From positions 7,502,001 through 7,566,000 of the forward strand of contig JAPFFF010000003.1 in the NCBI GenBank assembly GCA_039105265.1: a DNA stretch of 64,000 nucleotides. The letters run 5' to 3'. This stretch comes from Tritrichomonas musculus. Taxonomy: Eukaryota > Parabasalia > Tritrichomonadida > Tritrichomonadidae. Each line of letters starts with the position of its first letter. Position 1 is the first letter of the stretch. Of the stretch, positions 11,139 to 21,038 are shown piece by piece. The notes below the pieces were generated by a model that saw only the letters and a program-made list of their open reading frames with translations, did not search any database and was not told the origin of the DNA. Made by a program: the position numbers and the translations under genes.

Positions 11139-11630
11139 ATGAGTAACGCAGATATAGGTGAGTTAAGAAAATTATTACAAGAATTAAAAGCTTCAAGCGG
11201 TAAAAAACCTGAAAAGAAACCAAGAAAATTATCAGCATTAAATAAATTTAAGAAATATGTTATGGGAAGAGTTACTGAAAAAGCTTTAGCAGAAACAAAT
11301 TATGTTGATTTAATTCCAGTTGACAAAATGAGATTATTATGTAAAGCTTATCCAATTGTATGGGATCAATTAGTTTTACAACCACTTTATCAAGAATATG
11401 GTTTAACAACAGAAGAAGAACAAAGAAGATATCGTGGAAATAAAACAACTCAAGAAGATTATCATAAAATTGTTGACGGTTTAATTGAAAAATTGAAAAC
11501 TGGACCAAAAGACGATAGACAACATTTTGAAGAAGATATTGAACAATTATTAGTAGCTGCAATTCAACAAGCATCAAGTGAATTTGATGAGGATGAAGAT
11601 GAAGCAGATGACGAAACAACTGAAGAGTAA
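11139..11630 (+). CDS. Small acidic-tailed element protein, unknown function
   Basis: About 163 residues from the ATG at 11139. An in-frame ATG at 11109 would add a hydrophobic FIFIFILKI stretch that looks like translated leader DNA, so I prefer the later start. The N-terminal third is Lys-rich, the middle is predicted helical, and the tail is strongly acidic (runs of D and E from about residue 145). It sits 35 bases after the giant gene and 53 bases before the packaging ATPase on the same strand, suggesting a capsid-assembly or packaging accessory role. No family is recognised. Confidence 0.8.
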   Translation: MSNADIGELRKLLQELKASSGKKPEKKPRKLSALNKFKKYVMGRVTEKALAETNYVDLIPVDKMRLLCKAYPIVWDQLVLQPLYQEYGLTTEEEQRRYRGNKTTQEDYHKIVDGLIEKLKTGPKDDRQHFEEDIEQLLVAAIQQASSEFDEDEDEADDETTEE

Positions 11631-11683
11631 AAAAAATTTTGCTAACTTTTTTTTGCATAATTTAGTTGGAATTTAAAAAATAA

Positions 11684-12547
11684 ATGAGTGACAATGATTA
11701 TTTTAGTGATAGTGAAGAAGAAGAAGTTAACTTTGAGAAAGAAAACATTCGATCAAAAATAAAAGCAAGATTAAAATCAAATTTGAGTCCAAAGAATGAT
11801 TCTTTAATTGCTCCAATTCATGAAGATATCGTTGCTAAATATAATTCTGTTAATGTTATTGTAGGTAAACAAAGTATGGGAAAAACAGTTACAGCATTAG
11901 AAGAAATCATTAAAATTTCAATACTTAATACTCATCATTTATTAATTTATGTTACAAAAGATGGTGAAGAGAACGATAAAAGTTGGTTATCATTAAAACC
12001 ATTATTACAAATGCCAACAGTTGTAGTTAGTGAAAAAGATGCTGAAAAATGTATTGATGAATTATTAGCAGCAAAAAGTTTATATTACAAAATTCGAAGA
12101 GAAAGAACCAAAAATAAAATTTCACAAGATCAATTAGATGACTTATTTAATGTTTTATTTGTTGAAGATTTTGATCGAGAATATTTACATTCAATCGTAT
12201 TATTTGATGATATTTCAAATTCAAAATTATTCTCGTCAGAAGAATCATTTTTTAGTCAATTATTACGTAGATGTCGTCATACAAATATGTCTTATTTCTT
12301 ATTAGTTCAAGGTTGGAAAGGGTTAAAACCACATATTAAAAATGAAATAAGTACTTTATATTTATTGCCTGGTTTTAATAAACAACAATTACGTTACATT
12401 TATTCTCAAGCAGCAAGTAATTTAGATTTTGAAGACTTTTTTGATGCATTTCAACAATTAAATGAAATGAAACATGAACATCCAGATGAACATCCAATGA
12501 TTGTTATTCAATGTTCTTCAGGTGGTGATACATATATTAGGTCTTAG
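11684..12547 (+). CDS. Virion DNA-packaging ATPase, A32/FtsK-HerA type
   Basis: A 287-residue P-loop ATPase. Walker A GKQSMGKT lies near residues 61-68 and a Walker B-like IVLFDDI near 170-176; the last third carries the SxLLRRCRHTN and LVQGW segments typical of viral packaging ATPases. The length fits the Polinton/NCLDV A32-like family, whose members pump genomic DNA into preformed double-jelly-roll capsids. It lies upstream of the capsid genes, as is common in Polintons. Its 3' end overlaps the convergent 12537-12839 gene by 11 bases. The frame looks whole. The N-terminal 45 residues are acidic and divergent. The family assignment rests on motifs and context. Confidence 0.88.
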   Translation: MSDNDYFSDSEEEEVNFEKENIRSKIKARLKSNLSPKNDSLIAPIHEDIVAKYNSVNVIVGKQSMGKTVTALEEIIKISILNTHHLLIYVTKDGEENDKSWLSLKPLLQMPTVVVSEKDAEKCIDELLAAKSLYYKIRRERTKNKISQDQLDDLFNVLFVEDFDREYLHSIVLFDDISNSKLFSSEESFFSQLLRRCRHTNMSYFLLVQGWKGLKPHIKNEISTLYLLPGFNKQQLRYIYSQAASNLDFEDFFDAFQQLNEMKHEHPDEHPMIVIQCSSGGDTYIRS

Positions 12548-12839
12548 AGTTAATAAAATTTATAACATCATTCAAAGTAATTTTAATTTTTGCAATATCA
12601 TCTTTGATCTTCAAAATTTCTGAATCGTCTTTTTCTTCGTCTTCATTAACCTTCTTTAACATTAATTCACCTTTGATTTTGGTTATACGATAACCTTGAA
12701 TATGATACTTTTTGTTTAGTTTATGTGTTGTTTCTGAATCTAGTTGTTCTTTGTTCTTAGAATAGAATAAATTAAACTCATCAGTTGTGTTAAACTCTTT
12801 TAAATAATTTTGAATTGGTTCAATAATTTTCAATTCCAT
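12537..12839 (-). CDS. Small conserved-looking element protein (100 aa), unknown
   Basis: The ATG at 12839 follows an AT-rich leader. The product has an ordered-looking N-terminal 65 residues with alternating hydrophobic and charged positions (HKLNKKYHIQGYRITKIKG core), then an acidic linker and a C-terminal amphipathic helix. It is convergent with the ATPase gene and overlaps its end by 11 bases. The core resembles small uncharacterised proteins of large DNA viruses as I remember them, but I cannot name a family. Confidence 0.75.
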   Translation of the reverse strand: MELKIIEPIQNYLKEFNTTDEFNLFYSKNKEQLDSETTHKLNKKYHIQGYRITKIKGELMLKKVNEDEEKDDSEILKIKDDIAKIKITLNDVINFINSKT

Positions 12840-12890
12840 TTTAAAAAAAATAAAATTTGTTTAAACATTTTTGAAAATATTTAAAACAAT

Positions 12891-13022
12891 ATGCTGATTG
12901 AAATTCTCTTAGGAACGCTTGTTTTGATTGAGTTAATGAACACATTATTAAGAGTTATAAAGCTTTTCCCTCCAAATGAGCCACCATTAGATGATGAAAT
13001 TAGACGAAGAATGTACTCATAA
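12891..13022 (+). CDS. Tiny membrane protein (43 aa), too short for standard ORF calling
   Basis: The ATG at 12891 opens a 43-codon frame ending with TAA at 13020-13022. Residues 2-26 form a hydrophobic helix rich in Leu and Ile, followed by a Pro/charged tail (PPNEPPLDDEIRRRM). It fills the gap between two minus-strand genes. A single-pass membrane or virion peptide is plausible. Support is the clean frame, the helix-plus-tail design and its fit in an otherwise empty interval. Confidence 0.5.
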   Translation: MLIEILLGTLVLIELMNTLLRVIKLFPPNEPPLDDEIRRRMYS

Positions 13023-13025
13023 ATT

Positions 13026-13307
13026 TTAACTAGGTCCATAATTATTATTATCATAAGCAGGTTGTAAGAATTTTTCTTTCCCAGTTTCTAACCAAGGTTG
13101 AACTCTATCATTAACTGTTCGAATACCTTTACCAATACCACTTGCAATATTACCAATTGTTCCACCTACTGTTTCTCCAACTTTTTCTAAGACAGGTGCA
13201 ACTTTATCTGCTGCAAATTGTAAACCTTTTTGAACTATTGGAACTGCTTTTTGTGCAAAATTTTTAACTTTCTCTCCTATTTTTTTAATCCAAGAACCAA
13301 AAGCCAT
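13026..13307 (-). CDS. Small amphipathic virion peptide precursor, pVI/pX-like
   Basis: A 93-residue protein starting MAFGSWIKKIGEKV. Residues 3-40 form a strongly amphipathic basic helix, and residues 40-65 are Gly/Ala-rich (VGGTIGNIASGIGKGI), the look of membrane-active capsid-internal proteins such as adenovirus pVI and its Polinton and virophage analogues. It is divergent from the capsid gene at 13377. In those families such proteins line the capsid interior and disrupt membranes. The assignment rests on composition and place, not on a matched motif. Confidence 0.6.
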   Translation of the reverse strand: MAFGSWIKKIGEKVKNFAQKAVPIVQKGLQFAADKVAPVLEKVGETVGGTIGNIASGIGKGIRTVNDRVQPWLETGKEKFLQPAYDNNNYGPS

Positions 13308-13376
13308 TGTATAGAATTGTTTTTCATTTTAAAAAAAATTGGCTTTTCGAATTTTTTAAATTCTTCATAAAAACAG

Positions 13377-15174
13377 ATGACTTATCAAAACGCACAATTT
13401 AAGAATACAGGAAATGATGAAGGTGACATATTAAACTTTTTCAATAATCATTTGAGGACATTAGTACAAAAGAATGGAGGAGATAATACTTTTTCAGTTG
13501 TAGAAGAATTATGTCATGACAAAGATGAAACAATTCCAATTGGTACAAAAACAAAAATAAGATTAACTCATTCTGGTCATACAATATCTCAAATAGAGAA
13601 AAGTTTTCTTCGATTAATCGTAGATTTAAATCTATCAATGAACAAAACAATTGCTCCCAACGTGTTTACTGGAAAAGATTGGGAAAAATTAAATTTGATT
13701 TTCGTTGGTTTCAAAGATGCTGTTGAAATCATATCTGAATTACAATTTTGGGTTGATGGAAAATTAATCTCAGGTTATCATCAAAGTGAAATGGTTAGAG
13801 AATCCTTCGCATATAATTCAATTCGACCAAAAGATTCAAAGTATAATTCTGCTCATTCTCATTCTTTATGGGAAAGTGTTTGTTGTATGTCTCCAAATGT
13901 TGCAGGTGTTTATATTCCAATGAGTGCATTTGAAGGTAATAATAAGAAAGTACAGGTCAAAATGGAACTTGTAATTCCTTTCACAGATCAATTAGCATTA
14001 CAAGCTTGGAGATTATATCCAAATCGAATTTTAGGAGAAGTTGAAGAAGAAATAAAATTCACATTAGATGGTTTAGTTTGGTGTCAAGTTCCTCCAAAGA
14101 ATGTTGCCGAAGCTATTAAATTTTGGACATCAGCAAATAATGGTGAATTAAATGCACCTGATCTTCCAATTACAAATCATTTTGTTCAAATTAATCAAGA
14201 GGCACTCATTGTTTCTAAAGTTTATCAATGTGCGTTCGGAAACTTTAAAGCGAACGATACAACAGAAAACTCATCTTCCAAATAATGCCTATTATTGTGC
14301 ATCGAGTGTACATGATGCGACTGGTGTCGCACAATGGAATAAATATGAAATAGATTTGAATACATTAGAAGTTAATGTAAATGAATGTAAAATTGAAAAA
14401 TGTCGTACAAATTGTGCTGGATTTGGTGTCAAACCTGATGTTATTGAAGCTTTAATGACAACTTTACAAGAACCAATTATTATTCCATCTCAAGAATTAA
14501 CACGATATCAATTTGAATCAAGAATTACAGAAAAACGAATAGATATTTCAAAATCAATTCCATTAAAGAATGCAACAAATATTACTTTAATGTTTCCAAG
14601 TAAACCAAATGACTTAACAGTTTATCAAAATCCAATGTTTACTCAATTTAGATTATCAGTTAATAAAAAGAAATATCCAGAAACTGAGTTTGATAATTCT
14701 TGGGATGGAAGATTTGTTCAATATCAATTAATGGCAAATGAATTAGATGGGTATATTGAACCAACAGTTGAATATTTAGAATCAATATCTAGACCTTTAA
14801 ATCATGTTTATGAATCGATTCCAACCATGAATCAGCATGATCGATATTTCATGTGTCCATTTGATAATACAAGTTTTGGAATTAATTTTCAATTGGAGAG
14901 AGGTAATTCTGGATATGTATTTGATGGAGTTGATACTGGTAATCAAGCTGTTTCAATTGAATTCCGTGGAAATCTTATTGAAGTTGATGAGAAATGTCGT
15001 TATTTATACCCATATTATAAAAATAATGCAGGAACAATTCAAGTAAATACAGACGCGGGATCAAAAGTTTCACCAATTCCAGAAATGTGGATTTGTTCTG
15101 ATACTTATTGGACTTGGTCAATTCAAGATGGTGTTCAATATTACCCACGTGGAAGACCAACTGGTTATGACTAA
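13377..15174 (+). pseudogene. Double-jelly-roll major capsid protein, copy A (broken)
   Basis: The first of two tandem major capsid genes. It shares with copy B the N-terminal MTYQNAQF block, a WRLYPNRILGE segment in the first jelly roll and the WICSDTYWTWSIQDGVQY block near the C-terminus, so its extent is clear. It looks broken, with about one break, while the remaining sequence is well kept, so the damage seems recent. Polinton capsids are hexon-like trimers of two jelly rolls, and length and neighbours (ATPase upstream, putative minor capsid downstream) fit. A short AT-rich leader with an Inr-like TTCATAAAA lies before the ATG. Confidence 0.85.
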
Positions 15175-15205
15175 GATAAGATCTAAATTTTTTTTGCAAG
15201 AACAA

Positions 15206-17029
15206 ATGACTTATCAAAACGCTCAATTTAGAAACTTTGGAAATGATGAAGGTGACATATTAAACTTTTTCAATGATCATTTAAGAAATTTGGTATCAAA
15301 GAATGGAGGAGATAATACTTTTTCATCTTTTTCAGAAGAATTTCATGAAAAAGATATACCAATTGAAAGTCTCACAGAAAGAACAAGAATATCATTAACT
15401 CATAATAATCATACAATATCTCAAATAGAAAAAGGTTTTATATCAATGATTGTTGAATTTGATGTTGGTTTTGATGAACAATTAGACAAAGAGAATTTTT
15501 GGATAAATGCTGGAGATGAGGCAAATCCAGTCTGGGTACCAAAAGATTGGGGTGAAATTTGTCAGATATTTGTAGGATTTAAAGATGCTGTAGAAATAAT
15601 TGATGAAGCTAGATTCTATGTCGATGGAAAATTGGTTCAAAACTATCATCAAACAGAGATGATTCGAGAATCTTTTGCATATAATTCGATTCGTTCTCGT
15701 GATTCAAAATTAAATTCACCTCATTCTCATTCATTATGGGAAAATGTTATTACAATGTCTCCGAATGTTTGTGGAGTATATATTCCAGTTTCTGAACTCT
15801 GCTGGGAAGATGATCAAACTCAAAAATTGGTTCATATTGAATTAGAATTAATAATACCATTTACAGATCAATTAGTTTTACAAGCTTGGAGATTATATCC
15901 AAATAGAATTCTTGGTGAAATAGAAGAAGAAGTTCGATTTTGTTTAGATGGTTTAGTTTGGTGTCAAGTTCCTCCAAAGAATGTTGGACAACAAAAACTA
16001 CTACACTATGATGATCCAATTTTTGAAATCAATTCTCCAAATCTTCCACTTTCCAATCGTTTCAGTCAAATCAATCAATTAGGAATCATCGTTGATTCAA
16101 TGACGACAATGAGTAGACTACAACTCAAGGATATGGCAACAAGACATTTTTTCAGAGAATGGTCGTCAATTCCATTTGATTTAACGAAGTTTTCATTAAA
16201 CAATGAGACCAATGATATGGAGATGAATTTTACAATTATGTCATTAGAAATGTTTACGTTAACAATTAATACTTCAAAATTTAAAATAAGAGAAGGAAGA
16301 TCAAATTTGTTTGGATTTGGAATTAAACCAAATGTCTTAGAATCATTAATGACAACTTTTCAAGAACCTTTAATTGTACCAGCTCAAGAATTAAGAAGAG
16401 TAATTTTTGATCAACCAATAACAGAAAAAGGAATAAATGTTTCAAAAAGTATGCCGTTAGTTAATGCTACAAATATAACAATGATGTTTCCAAGATCTAA
16501 TTTTGATTATACTGTTTATAGAAATATTATGCATAAAAATGTTCAATTAATTATTGATAAGAAATTATATCCACAAAAAGAATTTGAAAATACTTGGAAT
16601 GGAAGATTTGTTCAATATCAATTAATGGCAAATGAATTAGAAGGTATTGAGGCAACTCCTGAATATTTAGAATCAATATCTAGACCTTTAAATGATTTGA
16701 AAAATAATTTTCGTTATTATTGTAGTCTTTACGATGATACAAATTTTGGAATTAATTTTCAATTAGAGAGAGGTAATTCTGGATATGTATTCGATGGAGT
16801 TGATACAGATAATCATGAAGTTTGGATTCGATTTAAAGCAGATGCAATTGTTACAGATGACCAAAATTCGTATTATTACCCAGAAATAAATATTGATCAA
16901 ACAGTTGACGAAACAGCAATAAATACAGCTCATCCAGAAATGTGGATTTGTTCTGATACTTATTGGACTTGGTCAATTCAAGATGGAGTTCAATATCATG
17001 ATGATGGAGTACCAAGTGGCTATAAGTAA
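15206..17029 (+). CDS. Double-jelly-roll major capsid protein, copy B
   Basis: About 607 residues from the ATG at 15206, which aligns with the start of copy A; the frame is open slightly further upstream but that sequence is the tail of copy A. The first jelly-roll region (residues about 1-290) holds the QIEKGF, FKDAVEI and WRLYPNRILGE blocks; the second (about 330-600) holds GIKPNVLESLM, the ENTWNGRFVQYQLMANELE block and WICSDTYWTW. The size is typical of Polinton/adintovirus capsids. It begins 31 bases after copy A ends. The frame looks whole. Two paralogous capsid genes in tandem could form mixed capsomers or reflect a recent duplication. Confidence 0.88.
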   Translation: MTYQNAQFRNFGNDEGDILNFFNDHLRNLVSKNGGDNTFSSFSEEFHEKDIPIESLTERTRISLTHNNHTISQIEKGFISMIVEFDVGFDEQLDKENFWINAGDEANPVWVPKDWGEICQIFVGFKDAVEIIDEARFYVDGKLVQNYHQTEMIRESFAYNSIRSRDSKLNSPHSHSLWENVITMSPNVCGVYIPVSELCWEDDQTQKLVHIELELIIPFTDQLVLQAWRLYPNRILGEIEEEVRFCLDGLVWCQVPPKNVGQQKLLHYDDPIFEINSPNLPLSNRFSQINQLGIIVDSMTTMSRLQLKDMATRHFFREWSSIPFDLTKFSLNNETNDMEMNFTIMSLEMFTLTINTSKFKIREGRSNLFGFGIKPNVLESLMTTFQEPLIVPAQELRRVIFDQPITEKGINVSKSMPLVNATNITMMFPRSNFDYTVYRNIMHKNVQLIIDKKLYPQKEFENTWNGRFVQYQLMANELEGIEATPEYLESISRPLNDLKNNFRYYCSLYDDTNFGINFQLERGNSGYVFDGVDTDNHEVWIRFKADAIVTDDQNSYYYPEINIDQTVDETAINTAHPEMWICSDTYWTWSIQDGVQYHDDGVPSGYK

Positions 17030-17053
17030 AATTTTTATTTGATTAGAAAAAAT

Positions 17054-17533
17054 ATGTCAACATTAATTTCATATAACATTGATCCTCGATTAAATATTCA
17101 ACCTACAAAAATTCATAAAACTTATTATCCAATTCAAGGTTGGAAGATAGATAATCCTGAAAAACAAAAATTAGATGAATGTCTAACAGTTGATAACTTT
17201 TATTTAGAAAAAGATAGATTTGTTTATAAATTTCCATCAGAATTTCATACACCTACTCAAGGTCAAGAACGATATATCATTTATCAATATTGTTATTTAT
17301 TAAAAGATGGACATACTGCATCAAATTATACCGTTCATGCGAGTTTTGTTCCTCGAAATAATTATTGTGATAGTTTAGTTTATGTTGCAAATTTACAAGT
17401 TCCTGATGATAATAGAAAATATTTAATTGATTCAGAGATGAGACAAGGCTTTATGGTTTGGTTTAAAGATACTCGAACAAGAAAAATAATAGTTCCTGAT
17501 TATTTCATTATTTTCTTAAAATTAGAATATTGA
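17054..17533 (+). CDS. Putative minor capsid (penton-like) protein
   Basis: About 159 residues from the ATG at 17054 (the open frame starts 15 bases earlier at a TTG, which I reject). It lies directly after the major capsid gene, the usual place of the single-jelly-roll penton gene in Polintons, and shows alternating beta-type segments (RYIIYQYCYLL, NYTVHASFV, IIVPDYFIIFL) with few helices. It is shorter than most pentons. It overlaps the next frame by a few bases. The minor-capsid role is inferred from position and beta-rich look only. Confidence 0.55.
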   Translation: MSTLISYNIDPRLNIQPTKIHKTYYPIQGWKIDNPEKQKLDECLTVDNFYLEKDRFVYKFPSEFHTPTQGQERYIIYQYCYLLKDGHTASNYTVHASFVPRNNYCDSLVYVANLQVPDDNRKYLIDSEMRQGFMVWFKDTRTRKIIVPDYFIIFLKLEY

Positions 17534-17568
17534 ATCAATTTTATTTTTGGTGCGAAAATAAAAATTTA

Positions 17569-20500
17569 ATGACAGGTGTTTGGACCGATACAGATTTTGA
17601 AAATTTTGCAAAAGTAGGAGGTGGAGGAGGACCTGCAATTGATACTAGTAAATTTGTTCAAAACGAAAATGGAGTTGCAAAAGATTTACATGTTAATGGC
17701 ACTTTATTTTGTTCGGAAAATGTCACGTTTCTTCAACCTGAGACAGTAATTTGGAACACTGATAAAGGAACTAAAAATTTAAAAAATATTTATGAAGATA
17801 TTGGACAAATTCAAGCCGCGGATAAAGATGAATTAGAAAGAACAATGGATACAAAAGATAATGTAATCAAAGCAAATTTAACAACATCTATTAATGCCAA
17901 TAAAGCTCAAATTGATACTCTAACAACAGATTTGAACGAAAATAAAACAAAAACCACAACTGTGGAAACAAATTTGAATAATCATCTAACTGACTATAAT
18001 ACATTTAAATCAAATACGAATACATCATTAATATCTGAAACGACAGCAAGAGAAAATGCTGATACTCAAATAAAAAATAGATTAGACATAATTGAACCAG
18101 TCATTCCAAAAATTCAAAATGACACTTATCTTTATCCAAAAACCTACCCTAGTGTTTTTCAGAATTCTGTTCAATTTAATTTTCAACATTCCGAGGAAAA
18201 CAAAACATTAACTCCAAACCAAATCTATTCACAACTTCAAAATTTAGACGACGAAGGAAATGCAAAATATAATTTTATGCTACAATGGTATCCGAGATCA
18301 ACACCATCCGCGGATTATGGAAAACCAACGACAAGTTCAAATACTGTTTCAGCTAATAAAGTTGGACAGAAAGTCAATGATTTATTCGATGTGAGAAAAA
18401 AATCATTTTCAATTCTTGATGAAACAGAGGATCTTCCAAAATTGGTTTTTGATATCAAGCCACTCTTTCTCCACAGTGCCTATGTTCTTGACGGTTCCAC
18501 GTCATCAAAAAATATAATTGAGTTACATTCTGCTTTGAAATCAATTCCAAAATTAACAGATTCAATAACTCATTTTATGAATGATTTAACATTCGAAAGA
18601 GAAGTATCTTCAGAGGGCAAGGTCAAAAAAGAAGAATATATTTATCCAAGACAAATTTCAAGGTTCAACGGTCTCGTCTTATTCTACAATTCCGGTAATT
18701 CTAGACATGTTCATTCACATAAAATTATTAATTGCTTATCGAATTTTTATGATGATGGAACTACAAGACCATCATTTCCGTTATATTATTTTCCCAAAGG
18801 AACAACAGAGGAACAAATTAAGAATGGATCAGCGACAAAACTATCAAAAACAGTTTCAGAAATTTGTCACAAAATAGTTGATTTAGACGATGTTGAAAAA
18901 AAAGAAATTCAATTACCAGGTGAAGATACATCAACAAAACGATTAGAAGTGAATATTCAATCTTATTTTCCAAAAGGTATTTTGATTGGTGATGGTTCAA
19001 ATGATAAATCAAAAACACTTGATGTTTATCGTCAAATATCAGGTTTACCATCAATTGATCAAGAAGTCCTTGAAAAATTAAAACATTTTACTATTGAAAC
19101 TCTTGATTGGGAAGAAAAAGATGAGGACGGTGATGTTGCGGCGACAAAACAAACAACTCTAACCTGTAATGATTTAGTTTATTTTCCAAAAGGTTGGGCA
19201 ATTCGGTACAAAAGAGCCGATAGTAAATATATCGTATTGACATCATCCGCTTTTACGGCGATTCATCAATGGACAAATCAACAAATTGTTGATAATTATT
19301 ATACTCAAAAAGTTGTTGATACAGCTCAAATTGGAAAAAACAAAAAGAAAGGAACAACATTTCGATCAGTTCAACCCCAAACAGATCCTGAAGTTTTTGA
19401 TGAAATAGATTTAGACAAAATGAATGCAGAACGAGAAGCTGAACATCAAATTATTGATCGAATTTTTGATTATATTAATCTTACTTATAATGCTTTAAAT
19501 GAAACTGATCAAGATTTAGAAAATAATCATCTGACAAATAAACAATTAGGATTAATATTTAGAAATTCAATATTTGCAGAATCAATGAAAAACTCAATTC
19601 CGTTAAAACCTTTAAAACCTCAAGAATTAGCTGCTTATGGTTTTGTTAATTTTGAACAACATGGTTCTGAAATATTTGACGATCATGGTAGACATGCATT
19701 TAAAACTTGTACTTATTCAATTGATTCTAATTCAAATACGATCTTAAATATTGAATTAAAAGGAATTGATCATTATCATGCTGATCATTTAATAATTCAT
19801 GTTTTCGAAAGAGAAAGAGATATAACTAAATTAGGTTATGCATTATCAAATATTGATTTAGTATTTGATGTTCAAATTAGTTCTAATCAAATTGAATCAA
19901 ATTTGTCATCAAAATTATATACATATTCAATAACAAAAGATGCAAATGTTGATAAAGTAATGATTCAAATAATTGGTACATTTAATTTAAAAATGTTAGA
20001 AGATGAAAATGATTTGAATTTTTGGGAAGATCAAGAAGAAAATATAGAACCTGATATTGAATTAGATAATCGAATTATTGTATATTATCAATTACCTGCA
20101 AATGAGAATTTCAAAAATTATTTGGCCACTCTTGGTTCATCATCATCAGGAGGTTCTATAGATTTTGATACATTAACTAGAATAACAAATTTAGAAAATA
20201 CAATGAAAAATTATACTGAAAGGGTATCAACCTTAGAATCAAATGTTGATCAAATTGGAAATGTATTTTCTGCTGATACTACTGAGAGTCAAGAATATCG
20301 AAATAAAGAAGGTTTTGTCATAAATAATAAAGCTCAAACATTGGCATTAAATGAGGAAAAACCAGTTGTATTAACATTGGAAGAAAAATTAAAGAAATGG
20401 CAAGACGAAGAACTAGATCAATTAAAATGGTTAAATCAAGGAATCAAAGAGATTTGGTCATTTTGTGCTGGTCTTTCAGAAGATTTATCTCGATTAGAAG

Positions 20501-20721
20501 AGAATCAATGTCAATGTGGAGGTAGTGGAACAGTATCAGATGACAAATTAACTGCTTTGGAACGTAAATGTAAAAATATTGAAACTGATCTAACGTTTGA
20601 AAATTTGACAACTGAGAATCGAATTAAGATCTTAGAAGATAAAACTAAAAATATTGAATGTGATAAATTTTATGATAGTAGAATTCAGTTATTAGAAGAA
20701 AAATGTTCCACAATTGAGTAA
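17569..20721 (+). CDS. Large fibre-like structural protein with coiled coils
   Basis: About 1,050 residues from the ATG at 17569. After a Gly-rich hinge (VGGGGGPAID, near residue 20) there is a long heptad region with Thr/Asn-rich coiled coil (residues about 100-190), then a large globular section, and a second coiled-coil section at the C-terminus broken by a CQCGG turn. This head-stalk-coil architecture is typical of trimeric virion fibres or spikes. It follows the capsid genes on the same strand and precedes a second fibre-type gene. No enzymatic motif is visible. A host-attachment role is inferred. Confidence 0.75.
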   Translation: MTGVWTDTDFENFAKVGGGGGPAIDTSKFVQNENGVAKDLHVNGTLFCSENVTFLQPETVIWNTDKGTKNLKNIYEDIGQIQAADKDELERTMDTKDNVIKANLTTSINANKAQIDTLTTDLNENKTKTTTVETNLNNHLTDYNTFKSNTNTSLISETTARENADTQIKNRLDIIEPVIPKIQNDTYLYPKTYPSVFQNSVQFNFQHSEENKTLTPNQIYSQLQNLDDEGNAKYNFMLQWYPRSTPSADYGKPTTSSNTVSANKVGQKVNDLFDVRKKSFSILDETEDLPKLVFDIKPLFLHSAYVLDGSTSSKNIIELHSALKSIPKLTDSITHFMNDLTFEREVSSEGKVKKEEYIYPRQISRFNGLVLFYNSGNSRHVHSHKIINCLSNFYDDGTTRPSFPLYYFPKGTTEEQIKNGSATKLSKTVSEICHKIVDLDDVEKKEIQLPGEDTSTKRLEVNIQSYFPKGILIGDGSNDKSKTLDVYRQISGLPSIDQEVLEKLKHFTIETLDWEEKDEDGDVAATKQTTLTCNDLVYFPKGWAIRYKRADSKYIVLTSSAFTAIHQWTNQQIVDNYYTQKVVDTAQIGKNKKKGTTFRSVQPQTDPEVFDEIDLDKMNAEREAEHQIIDRIFDYINLTYNALNETDQDLENNHLTNKQLGLIFRNSIFAESMKNSIPLKPLKPQELAAYGFVNFEQHGSEIFDDHGRHAFKTCTYSIDSNSNTILNIELKGIDHYHADHLIIHVFERERDITKLGYALSNIDLVFDVQISSNQIESNLSSKLYTYSITKDANVDKVMIQIIGTFNLKMLEDENDLNFWEDQEENIEPDIELDNRIIVYYQLPANENFKNYLATLGSSSSGGSIDFDTLTRITNLENTMKNYTERVSTLESNVDQIGNVFSADTTESQEYRNKEGFVINNKAQTLALNEEKPVVLTLEEKLKKWQDEELDQLKWLNQGIKEIWSFCAGLSEDLSRLEENQCQCGGSGTVSDDKLTALERKCKNIETDLTFENLTTENRIKILEDKTKNIECDKFYDSRIQLLEEKCSTIE

Positions 20722-20749
20722 ATCTTATTTTTGTTGCAAATGTAAAAAA

Positions 20750-21036
20750 ATGCTGACTAAATTTAAGGGCGATATTCAATTTAAAGTAGATGGTAAAACA
20801 TATTTAGGTTCTCAATTGTTAACATCAAAATCGAATGAGTTTGAAACTGTTGAAGGTTTTTCTGATTATCATGTGACTAGAGATGCATTAACTGAAGATG
20901 AATTTAATTTTGATACTAATGTTATGAAAAGATTAAATATTGACATGAACCAAGAAGATATCACAAAATTATTACAAATCGATGAAAAGACTGAAGTGTT
21001 TAAAATAAATTTAAGAAAAAATGTTTTTATCGATAT
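20750..21036 (+). CDS. Fibre-type structural gene, part left of a DNA transposon insertion
   Basis: The frame begins at the ATG at 20750, 28 bases after the previous stop, and reads about 95 residues (MLTKFKGDIQFKVDGKTYLG start) before entering a TA-flanked DNA transposon at 21039. Codon use in this stretch matches the neighbouring fibre gene. It belongs to the fibre module; the insertion has silenced it as found here. Unknown family. Confidence 0.6.
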
Positions 21037-21038
21037 TA

